Origin: Dysidea avara
Taxonomy: Eukaryota > Porifera > Demospongiae > Dictyoceratida > Dysideidae
Reading direction: 5' to 3'
Assembly (NCBI RefSeq): GCF_963678975.1
Contig: NC_089272.1
Location: 6,797,858-6,861,857 of the forward strand
DNA length: 64,000 nt
A model generated the notes under the pieces. That model made no database searches, was not told the origin of the DNA, and saw only the letters and a list, made by a program, of their open reading frames with translations. Each line of letters begins with the position of its first letter. Within the stretch, counting starts at the first letter, position 1. Positions 55,318 through 64,000 of this stretch are shown here, in pieces. The position numbers and the translations under genes were made by a program.

Positions 55318-55903
55318 CTGGCTAGTAGTGTTGTTCCAGTACTCAGTACTGGAACTAAAATAATTCCAGTTCCAGCCCTTTTTTATTCCAGTTCTAGAAC
55401 TGGAACTGGAACAATAATTTTGCTTTCCTTAAAACTGAAACTAGAACTATAATTTTACTTTCCTCAAAGCTGGAACTAGAACTAGACCTATAAAGAAATT
55501 TTATCAAGTACTGGAACTAATACTGGAACTGGAATTGGTCATAACCATACAGCTTTTGCCAATAAGATTTTATGCTCTTACAAACCAGAATTTACCTGCT
55601 GACGAAAACACACAATGTAGTATATAACTTCATAAAAGCTGTATGTATTACAACCATGTATGCATCAGTGTGCTAAAACACTGCTTGAAACAACTGATTA
55701 GCTATAATATTAGAAGAGAATGCCAAATGCAATGCTGGCTCAGTCACATTGTTATGTCTGGTTCAGTGTTTGATTAATTAGCTACAGGTCTTTTAGTACT
55801 ACTCTATACTAGTGTTAGTGTTGTAGTTGTTTGTGTAATAATGCTGATAATTACAGTATTAGCTGCGTACATGAAACAATTAAACCCGGCAAGACTAGCA
55901 TAT

Positions 55904-56167
55904 ACTAGACATATTAAAAATTTAAAATAAGAAATAGGGATCGCTAAAAAAAGCCAAGATACAAGAAGGGATCGCTGGGGTGGTAATATAAACCACAAAT
56001 CCCTAATTTGACTCTCTGTCATAAATCATTATTTACATGCTCTGTCATTTTGAAGTGAGTCAAAATAGGGATATTTGGTTTACATTACCACCCCAGCAAT
56101 CCCTTCTTGTTTCGTGGCTTTTTTTAGTGATCCCTATTTCTTATTTTAAATTTTTAATATGTCTAGT
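55904..56167. repeat. 264-bp palindromic repeat P1
   Basis: Inverted arms ACTAGACATATTAAAAATTT...AAATTTTTAATATGTCTAGT, with inner AAGAAGGGATCGCTGGGGTG / CACCCCAGCAATCCCTTCTT. Same family as 58997-59280. Confidence 0.88.
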
Positions 56168-57214
56168 TTGTGTATTTTTTTCCAAATCCATTTATGGATT
56201 ATAAGTTAATTGGCACATTATAGTGTAGCCTAAGCTAACAGAGATTCCTCAGTTTAAAAGGTTAACTCGTTAACTAGATATCTTAATGCAATATTATTTT
56301 GTAATCTATGATAAAGACTGTATTTTCATTCTGATTTGTACACGCACAAAATAATGAGGTGGGATATATTAATTCTTAGTCTACTCAGTGTTTCAGCCAC
56401 CATCGTCACACTTTGTGCCATTGCTGAAAACACACTGCTATACAAGCTAGCTACCTGTCAGAAAAATTACTGATTGTGCACCTATCATACAGGAGACAGT
56501 GTTGATGACGGCACAGGAGACTTGAAGAAGAACAAGATGTCTTAGTTGTTTATTCTAACAGAAGGAAAAGAATGAGACTCTATGATACAAGTTATAAGAA
56601 TGATAACTGTTAGTGTTATAATTCCTGTAGAGTCCATTTTTTTAAAAAAAAGAGAAGAACGATGCATACATCAAGCATGTGCATTATAGGTATAGAGTTG
56701 TCTAGCAGAATAGGTAGTGAAGAGATAGCTATACATTGTAGCTGTAGTGCTATTATTGTAGTGATGACGCTTACAACACCTTTGTATAAATGTACGAGTT
56801 GCACGTATGAACATGCAAGGCTGCATGCAGCAGCAACCGTGTGAGTTGGTGTTACTCAAGCTAAATAGGAGGAGATGGCTAGGCTTGGCCGAAGTCTTCC
56901 TTTGCCGGTGTCTGCATATACAAATCACAATGTCACTATACTAGTGGCCAGTGGCGTAGCCAGTCTTACATGATTACCAGGGATTTGGCAGTCATACCCA
57001 TGCAGGACTACTTTAAACTGGCATATTGAGTTCCAATTGCCAGGACTTAGACTGGGCTCTAGCCCTAGAAAGCCTAGGTGTAGCCTGCTAGCAGCAGTGT
57101 GTCATAAAGTGGAACACCATAGGTATAGTCAGCAAATTTAAGTCTGGTTAGCATGTGTTCATAAATGCTTGCAACTGTCAATGTCACTAGCTGATCTAGA
57201 GTAAGTACACAGTA

Positions 57215-58002
57215 CAGGGGCGTAGCCAGGATTTTTTGAAGAGGGGTTCCAACAACAGTATTGAGTTACCAGAAGCAGGGGTCTGGGGGAACAGCCCCCA
57301 GCCGCTGAGAGACTTTCCGTATTTTAATAAATCAAAACTCAGCAAATTACTATATTTTATCAAAAAAGCTGGAGTACAATAATTATAATGCATATAAGTG
57401 CCCCTGGGGTGAAGCTCAAGTAGTACTAGGTAAAGCTATAATACCAAGTGCATGGAAACAGACAGCATAACACATAACTATAAGCTTAGAGACACATATA
57501 GATAATTGCCCCACTAAAGTATAGGATTGGAACCATGAATCGACTGATACAAATAGAATGACTTACAATCAAAACATTATAACTACAAACATGCATAGCA
57601 TGGATTCCGGCATTCTGCATGCCCAAGTGATGGAGTTCTATATCTTTTAACCAAAGTATAAGATCATGCTCAGTTTTGCATTCAATAGAATGTCTTAGAA
57701 ACTCTGCAAATGAAGTCCTTTAACATGGATATTACAGTTAGAGTATAGGTGACTGTTCTATTAGAGTATTTACCTGACTGCTCTATTAGAGTATATCGAT
57801 CTTTTCAAAAAGTTTCCAAGAGGGCCCAGTAAATCCTTCCAGTGCAAGCTTTATCAATTGTTGTGCTGTGCCATACACTATTACTCACTCATTTTGATGC
57901 ACTGCATGTACTAAATGGTGTGGAGTCCTGCCAGAAGCCTGAGTCTGAATTTTTTACAGGGGGGTTCCTGAACCCCCCGGAATCCCCCTCCCTACGCCCC
58001 TG
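57215..58002. mobile_element. 788-bp element with CAGGGGCGTAG ends and 5-bp target duplication
   Basis: Ends CAGGGGCGTAGCC and (complement) CAGGGGCGTAGGG, flanked by CAGTA at 57210-57214 and 58003-58007. GGGGTTCC motifs follow both ends. It has no coding capacity. Two CTCTATTAGAGTAT motifs (57750-57800) lie inside. The short duplication matches the 5-6 bp seen at 58205 and 7626. Confidence 0.75.
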
Positions 58003-58204
58003 CAGTAGCTAGTTACAGTGACATAAGCACAGTAGCACACAATCCTCCCATATATAAGACTGTGCTTCACACCCTTAAGTTGTTTATGACATGGATACCA
58101 TATGGGAGGGTTGTTGATGATATGTGGTTAGACCACAAAATATTTTTAAATAGTAGGGTTGTAATAAACACTCCACCCAACCTTTTCTATGTGTGAAAAG
58201 CAGC

Positions 58205-58509
58205 CAGGGGCGGATCCAGGGGGGTTCAAAGGGTTCCATGGAACCCCCCTTTTGAAAGAGCCTTTCTTACTCGAGATACTCTAATAGAGCAGTCAAATCG
58301 AGATACTCTAATAGAGCAGTCACAGTAGTCTTTTGAGGAGTGATGTAGCAAGCTATGTATCTAGTTATAAATAAGGAAATATAGTTGGTGAGGGGCAGCT
58401 ATTGTCAGTAGGTGACAACTTTTTTTTCTTTGGTCTGTAATCTACAGCTAGGCTAAAGTTGCAATTCCAAAGTGGAACCCCCCTTTTTAAAAGTCTGGAT
58501 CCGCCCCTG
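58205..58509. mobile_element. 305-bp MITE with CAGGGGCGGATCC ends and 5-bp target duplication
   Basis: Ends CAGGGGCGGATCCAG and (complement) CAGGGGCGGATCCAGA, flanked by GCAGC at 58200-58204 and 58510-58514. Contains GGTTCCATGGAACCCCCC near the left and GTGGAACCCCCC near the right. Two GATACTCTAATAGAGCAGTC motifs lie inside. Confidence 0.78.
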
Positions 58510-58732
58510 GCAGCCATAATATCAGCACTACCATTCTTCCTCCTATAATGGACAAACAAAGCACTCACTGCGATGGCTAGGAAGAGAATAAACTGCATGC
58601 GCGCTTGAACGGCTTCTCGTAGCGAACACGGGAGGCTTACTAGAGACCCTATTATGGCGATCTTGTAAGGTAAAAGAGTGCTGCACAACTTCAATCTGCC
58701 TTCTATTAACATTATAATACTATAGTCGAACA

Positions 58733-59003
58733 ATACGCATCCCTGAGCACACAAGATCCCGTAATTTTGTTCTTCTGTATACGGAACAGCAGGCAATGGC
58801 GAAGAAGAACTTAGAAATTTATCGAGGTGGAGGCCGGTTAGCGATCTGTGGAGTACGGGTTAATTAATGGGTCATGGACACGCAGAAGGACTCAGTGAGT
58901 AAGACTGTGTATAGTTTTTTTATCGCGAAAAAATGGAAGCCTTGGTCTGTACACGAGTGAAACAAAATAATAATAATATTATGAATAATAATAATAAGAT
59001 GAA
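58733..59003 (+). repeat. duplicated segment with a possible first exon, copy 1
   Basis: Matches 60560-60845 (GGTCATGGACACGCAGAAGG; GTGAAACAAAATAATA). It contains ATGGCGAAGAAGAAC and, 110 bases later, a splice-donor-like CTCA|GTGAGTAAG. The frame from that ATG closes after 23 codons. No product recognised. Confidence 0.5.
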
Positions 59004-59280
59004 TAAAAAATTGGAAATTTTAAAATGGGAATAGGGATCGCTGAAAAAAAGCCACCAAACAAGAAGGGATCGCTGGGGTGGTAATGTAAACCACAAATCC
59101 CTATTTTGTCTCTAGATCTCTGTCATAAATATTTAGTTACATGCTCCCCTGAGTCATTTTAAAATGAGTCAAAATAGGGATTTGTGGTTTACATTACCAC
59201 CCCAGCAATCCCTTCTTGTTTGGTGGCTTTTTTCAGCAATCCCTATTCCCATTTTAAAATTTCCAATTTTTTATTCATCT
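58997..59280. repeat. 284-bp palindromic repeat P2
   Basis: AGATGAATAAAAAATTGG...CCAATTTTTTATTCATCT, with inner ACAAGAAGGGATCGCTGGGG / CCCCAGCAATCCCTTCTTGT. Closely related to P1. Confidence 0.9.
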
Positions 59281-60559
59281 AGTTTGTGTACTTTTTATTA
59301 ATCCAGTAATGGATTTATTTTATTGATAATGATAATTGTTGTAGATACGTAGAGCAGTTTACAATTAGTGGCTGTAAAGTTCAGTGTAAGCTTGGTTGTT
59401 ATCAGACACACTTGACTGCATTATTAGAGTATTTACCTGAATGCTCTTGGCTATGGACAATGGTTATTATTTAAGGACAAAGAGCTTGTACAGCATTGGT
59501 TACAGTGCTGTACAGCAAGATTGCACACAATATTGAGCAGCTGTTGTCTAACTTGTCTTACTACATGTGTCAGGACTCTAGTCTCATAGTCATTGTTGTC
59601 ACATTAGCATCCTAATGTATAGTGTTCATGCACACCAAATGGTATGATACTGAGCTAGCTAGACATGGAACTCTGACAAGCATATAATTATAAGTTAAAA
59701 TAGTTAGTGGTTGTACATTTATTATTTCAGCCAAGACCGTACACAACAAGAATCACATGCAGATTTTCAAGGGGTGCATGGACTACAACATTGGCTCACT
59801 GGTGCACAGTAGTATAAATGATAATATAATGCTACGTACAATATAGTTTTTCAACTAGAGTTTGCTGTTCATGTGAGTATCGTATCCATTGGGTATACCA
59901 CAGTGAAGAAATCTATGTTGTGGACATGTATATGAATGCATATGGCTTCCCACAAACAAAATGTGGCATCCACAAATAAATTGTGGCACACACCACTTCA
60001 TACTCATACAGTTAGCCTGTAGAGTAGCTATTCTACATGCACACACATCATTCACAGCAACAAAGTCAGGGACTGTGTAGCTGCAATGTCTATTGTAAAC
60101 CATAGGTTATCAACAACATGAAGCCATGTTGTTTACACAATGTTTTTTTTTGTTTTTTTGTGTGATCAATTATTACATGAGATATTTACAAGCTATACAA
60201 CCACAAAGATAATAATATAAAACACTTAAACAGTGGGCAGAGAGGCAACTGAGGTTTACACAATGTGGTCAGACAATTAAGGCACTCACAAATAGCTTTA
60301 ATTGTAATTAACACTAATACTGACTCCACTCAACTTTAGGCTTTACGTGGAAAGGAAATATGGTTTATAGAAACTATATTCATAACAATGAATAGTCTCT
60401 GGTATCAGCGCTATGCTTCGTTATGTCTCTGAGAGAGCACTTGTATGGTCGCTCATAGCAAATCGCGATCGTGCGCTTACAGGAAGAAGTAGACTATACT
60501 CACCACGCAGAAACACTAGTCTAAGAAATGCTGTTGAGTACTTGATTAATGCTGCAACA
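59281..60559. other. unassigned sequence
   Basis: No coding domain or clear repeat. It includes ATTATTAGAGTATTTACCTG at about 59423 and a T-rich run near 60145. Confidence 0.4.
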
Positions 60560-60845
60560 AAACCCAAAGGAGCTCACACAACGGAATCCTGTAATTTTAT
60601 TGTTACACAGCTTCTTTAGTATACGGAGCTGCTGCCAATAGTGTAATGGCGAAGAGAACTTGGAAAATTTTTGAGGTGTAGGGTGGTTGGCGATCTGTGG
60701 AATACGGGCTTATTAATAGGTCATGGACACGCAGAAGGACTCAGTAAGCATGGCTATATAGTTTTTTTAGCAAAAAAGTGGATAACGTTTGCTGTACGTG
60801 AGTGAAACAAAATAATATTATGAATAATAATAATAATATGAACAA
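60560..60845 (+). repeat. duplicated segment with a possible first exon, copy 2
   Basis: Partner of 58733-59003; contains ATGGCGAAGAGAACTTGG and donor-like CTCA|GTAAGC at the same relative place. A 2-base difference after the ATG changes the frame relative to copy 1. Confidence 0.5.
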
Positions 60846-60939
60846 AACGGCAAATTTCAGTTTTGTTCCAAATACACATACTTTTCATCCTTTTCACTTG
60901 ATACTTACTAGTGGACCAATACTCATTACAAATAACAAC

Positions 60940-61290
60940 CAGAGAGTTGTTTTGAGTTGAAGGATGCTTTCTAAGGTGGTTTTTAGGCGTGTGTTCTATT
61001 AGACTTTTTGCAAAAAACATGGGCGATCCCTATTATGAACCCACTATTGTGGTTCATGATGGACAATTCGCATAAAATTCGCAATTTTTGAATGTTTCCA
61101 AATTCCGTCTAGACCATTTTTACTGCTATATCACCATTTGTCTGAGTTCAGTGTTTGATAATAAGCCTTCTGGGGGTTGTTTTATGCTCGAGTCTGCTTT
61201 CTAAGGCTGGTTTTAGGTGACTGCTCTATTAGGATTTTCAAAAATTCCACTGCGATCCCTATTATGAACCCACTATCGTGGTTCATGATA
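60940..61290 (+). repeat. direct repeat pair, ~120 bp each
   Basis: TGCTTTCTAAGG(T/C)(G/T)G(G/T)TTTTAGG, then a CTATTAG motif, then GCGATCCCTATTATGAACCC occurs at 60966-61060 and again at 61196-61290. Each copy ends in an inverted AACCCACTAT(T/C)GTGGTT. Confidence 0.75.
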
Positions 61291-62179
61291 ACTTAATAGT
61301 GAGTGTCCATAATCATACAGTATGTTAGTACTGTATAATAGGAGTTGGTAAGGAATCATATGGTTCGTGGAATTTTGCACCTTAAAAAATGGTCTTGCAA
61401 TAAGTTTTACCTGAAAAAACCACTTGGAATACATTATTACTGCTGTAATGATGTTATACCTTGGTTAAACGAAGCGAAAAGTAGAATGTTTCGATGTATA
61501 ATGAGTTTTAAAAATTTTGAAATTCACCTGGATTTCGTCTGCCTGCCTGCTGTAAGACTCAATTGCACTAGGTGTACAGCTCCAGAAATTTCAGATAGCT
61601 AAGGTAATGATGGTGGATTCACGAATCTGTTGTTCCGATTACATTCTGTCTACTGCACCATGCTGTTTGCTTCATCATTCATTCGCTTCTTTGTTCTTCT
61701 CAAAGGATAATTAATAATTGCGGGGCTCTCCAACACATGATTTTAACGAAGTGTGAGTACGTGTGCATAAGTAGTACCTGAGGAGTTGTCTCTAGCATTC
61801 ATTAACGCTGGGTAGTCATTCTATATAGTCTTAATTACCAGTTTAGTTTTTTTATGAGGTAGCTAGCTAATAATGTCCTTGAGGGGCGGATCCACCTCAG
61901 GATCCAGACTTCTAAAAGCGAGTGTTCCACTGTTAATGGTGGACTATCCAGCGATGCTTTACTGTAAAATCATCAATATTTAGGTCATTAGAAATGCAGC
62001 TGAAGCCTTTAACAGTTGCTGTAATAGCTTTAAAAGACAAGCCAATAATTATTTTTAGAGGTGCTTATTGCATACGAGGGTAAAAGATAGCTGCTTCAAC
62101 TGATATTTATACTATGTGGAAAACAAAAAAATATATAATGTCACTAGCTAGCTAGTTAGACAAAAAAAGTTAACAAACT
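61291..62179. other. unassigned sequence
   Basis: An 85-codon frame (61345-61602) is open but has no recognised domain. GGGGCGGATCCACCTC (61886) is a leftover of a CAGGGGCGGATCC-type element end. Confidence 0.35.
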
Positions 62180-62595
62180 AGCTATTTAAAAAATGTAAAA
62201 TTTTAAAAGGAAGTAGGGATTGGTATAATATACATGCTACAAAAAGTAAGGAAACAAGCTCAAAAATGTTACAGCTGAAATGAGAAATGATCCAGCAGTA
62301 GAAAGTAAGGAAACAAGATTAGACAACTACTTGCTAAAATGAGACTCACTTTAATCCCTACTTTTGGCTAATTTGATGGTCTCATTTCAAGATGCTAGCT
62401 AGCCAAAAGTAGGCATTAAAGTGAGTCTCATTTTAGCAAGTAGTCGTCTAATCTTGTTTCCTTACTTTTTACGGCTGGATCATTTCTCATTTCAGCTGTA
62501 ACATTTTTGAGCTTGTTTCCTTACGTCTTGTAGCATTTATATAATACCAATCCTTACTTCCTTTTAACAATTTAGATTTTTTAATTAAATAGCTA
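62180..62595. repeat. 416-bp palindromic repeat P3
   Basis: Long inverted arms: AGCTATTTAAAAAAT... and their complement, with GGAAGTAGGGATTGGTAT / ATACCAATCCTTACTTCC and GTGAGTCTCATTTTAGCAAG near the centre. Within each arm a GTAAGGAAACAAG(C/A)T motif occurs twice. No coding capacity. Confidence 0.88.
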
Positions 62596-62791
62596 GTTTA
62601 TTATGTGCTTTTGGTAATACTTTAGTTAAACTGAAGAATAATTCTACATGTCATTGTTCCTGAACTGGAATTAGAACTTTATTTCTAAAGGTTATGGTTC
62701 CACAACTAGAACTGGAACTGTAATTTTAAAGATTATGGTTACAAAACTGGAACTAGAACTGTAATAACTAGCTGATACTGGAACAACACTA

Positions 62792-63135
62792 GTGGCTAGC
62801 AGTTCATACAAGAGCATCTGATAGATTCTGTTATCCTGTCATAGCCGGAGTGCTATGTGAAGGTCGCTGAACACCTGTGTAGGGAGAAACAATATAGCGT
62901 AGCAAGAATAAAGTAACTACATAGTTAGCTAACACTGAACATTTAGTTTATACATAGTTTATACATACTCTGAAAGTGTGGCTAGCAGCTCATACAAGAG
63001 CATCTGATAGATTCTGTTGTCCTGTCATAGCCGGAGTGCCATGTGAAGATTGCTGAACACCTGTGTAGGGAGAAACAATATAGTGTAGCAAGAATAAAGT
63101 AACTACATAGCTAGCTAGCACTGAACATATATGTG
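62792..63135 (+). repeat. tandem duplication of a ~190-bp unit
   Basis: GTGGCTAGCAG(T/C)TCATACAAG through GAATAAAGTAACTACATAG occurs at 62792-62942 and 62980-63125. A third, diverged part precedes the 55326 insertion. The hAT-like element therefore inserted into a small tandem repeat. Confidence 0.85.
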
Positions 63136-63759
63136 CAATAAACATTAACAATCAGCTAGTTGCTTCCTACCCATCAAAAATGTGGCATAGCATGATCGTA
63201 GTTTCCATCGTACTACTTCGTACTAAATATTGTAGTACAATGTCATACTATGATACATTTTACTGCTGCTACGGTTAAACTGCAACTACGTTTACAACTA
63301 CGTTACGCTGCACTTTGTTTTGACACATACCATATATAAAGACTTTTACACTAAAGATTTTGTAGTTTAGTTATACCCAGTGTTCATTATTTGTATTAGA
63401 GTAATCTGTAGTATAGTCTGTACATAGTGGTTATCATATTTCATACTATTGCACTTCCTTACTCTAGGGTATAAGGTTTCCAATTTACCACTCAGTGTTG
63501 AAATATTGTCACAAGTGTTTACTGTAACCATATGCTTAACATTGTGTAAAACCAAAAGAATCTTCAGTCCAATAGTCCAGTGCAGTGATTAGACACTGCC
63601 AATTTGAAGAGTGGCTGAGCACATTAATGTGAAATTAAAAATTGTGGTCAGAAACTTATTACTGACCAGGTGGGCTGTATAGGTAGTGACCAAAACACAG
63701 AACAGACTGTAAATGAAATCGTGGCCTGGCTCATACACTCCATCTTTAAATTTTTGTGC
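63136..63759. other. unassigned sequence
   Basis: No coding segment or repeat recognised. Confidence 0.4.
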
Positions 63760-64000
63760 TTTAATATTATTATAGTTGCATGCAATAATCCAATTGTGCT
63801 CAAATTATGTGTGAAGTCGCCATCATACACTGGCTCCATCTGCAGAATTTCAAAGTAGTTGTGTAAAGAGGTTGTGTTTATTGCAATATTGTAACTTGCG
63901 TGACAAAAGCAGAAAATTTATTTTTTTTCTTCCTGTCAGTATCCCATGGTATGTATGGTGCACTGACTTATTTTAACCATGCAACACACTCATGTGTCTT
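63760..64000 (+). repeat. diverged composite-repeat terminus, cut by the window end
   Basis: 63780-63900 resembles 24265-24350. TTTTTTTCTTCCTGTCAGTA, ATGTATGGTGCACTGAC and CAACACACTCATGTGTCTT match the terminal block of the composite tails, with hairpin ACACACTCATGTGT. The final bases lie beyond the window. Confidence 0.6.

Larger units (their letters stand above)
55326..62791. mobile_element. 7.5-kb hAT-like insertion with nested elements
   Basis: Termini TAGTGTTGTTCCAGTA and (complement) TAGTGTTGTTCCAGTA form an exact 16-bp inverted repeat. The flanks CTGGCTAG (55318-55325) and GTGGCTAG (62792-62799) match at 7 of 8 positions. Both subterminal regions are filled with CTGGAACTAGAACT-type repeats (55370-55545 and 62660-62780). 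The uninserted version of the site, GTGTGGCTAGCAGCTCATAC, survives at about 62978. I see no transposase, so most of the interior is probably later insertions into a shorter element. Confidence 0.8.

Noticed and set aside
58365-58796. 143-codon minus-strand frame
   Set aside because: It runs across the right end of the 58205-58509 MITE, including its terminal repeat, and shows no domain; unlikely to be a gene.
1-64000. tRNA, rRNA or other structured RNA genes
   Set aside because: I saw no convincing cloverleaf or rRNA segment while reading both strands; a covariance-model scan was not possible here.

Overview
The window looks like repeat-dominated intergenic DNA from an invertebrate animal genome. 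Evidence for a eukaryote: spliced transposase genes with short GT-AG introns, AT-rich sequence, BEL/Pao and Ty3/Gypsy LTR retrotransposons, hAT, PIF/Harbinger, CACTA-like and TA-target DNA transposons, and a 200-N assembly gap. I suspect a marine sponge from the overall look, but nothing here proves it. I found no host gene I can name. The only apparently intact protein-coding genes are the two genes of a PIF/Harbinger transposon at 27920-30654.

Layout. 1-1298: a non-autonomous hAT element, paralogous to 36630-39353. 1466-7325: a decayed BEL/Pao retrotransposon on the minus strand, split by an hAT-type MITE at 5336-5898. 7626-12252: an hAT-like element with 6-bp target duplications, holding N- and C-terminal exons of its transposase; its middle has been replaced by composite repeat A. 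12716-16898: composite repeat B. 18999-21255: a second, truncated BEL/Pao element. 21580-27740: old interspersed repeats, a free-standing 326-bp palindrome, a partial LTR copy and MITEs. 27920-30654: the Harbinger element. 30655-36600: low-information sequence containing a paralog of the Harbinger insertion site (34450-34685) and the gap (35083-35282). 36630-39353: hAT copy 2, carrying a two-unit TA-flanked MITE. 39548-39916: a LINE tail fragment. 40300-43774: composite repeat D (reversed). 44173-47050: an hAT fragment and a 5'-truncated Ty3/Gypsy element. 47487-50319: composite repeat C, containing a CACTA-like MITE. 50994-53960: an hAT element with perfect 8-bp target duplications and a broken transposase gene. 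55326-62791: a 7.5-kb hAT-like insertion full of nested elements and long palindromes. The window ends in a diverged copy of the composite-repeat terminus.

The most unusual content is the composite repeat family (A, B, C, D). Its full form is a ~325-bp near-perfect palindrome, a T-rich linker, a minisatellite array of 30/31-bp monomers (about 45-90 copies), and a conserved ~0.8-1.1-kb tail ending in a GTGTGTC hairpin followed by CTTGATA. I cannot match it to a named superfamily; the layout recalls Helentron-associated (HINE/DINE-like) non-autonomous elements.

Reading frames, splice joins, terminal repeats and target duplications were worked out by eye. Coordinates of diverged repeats and LTR outer ends are approximate.
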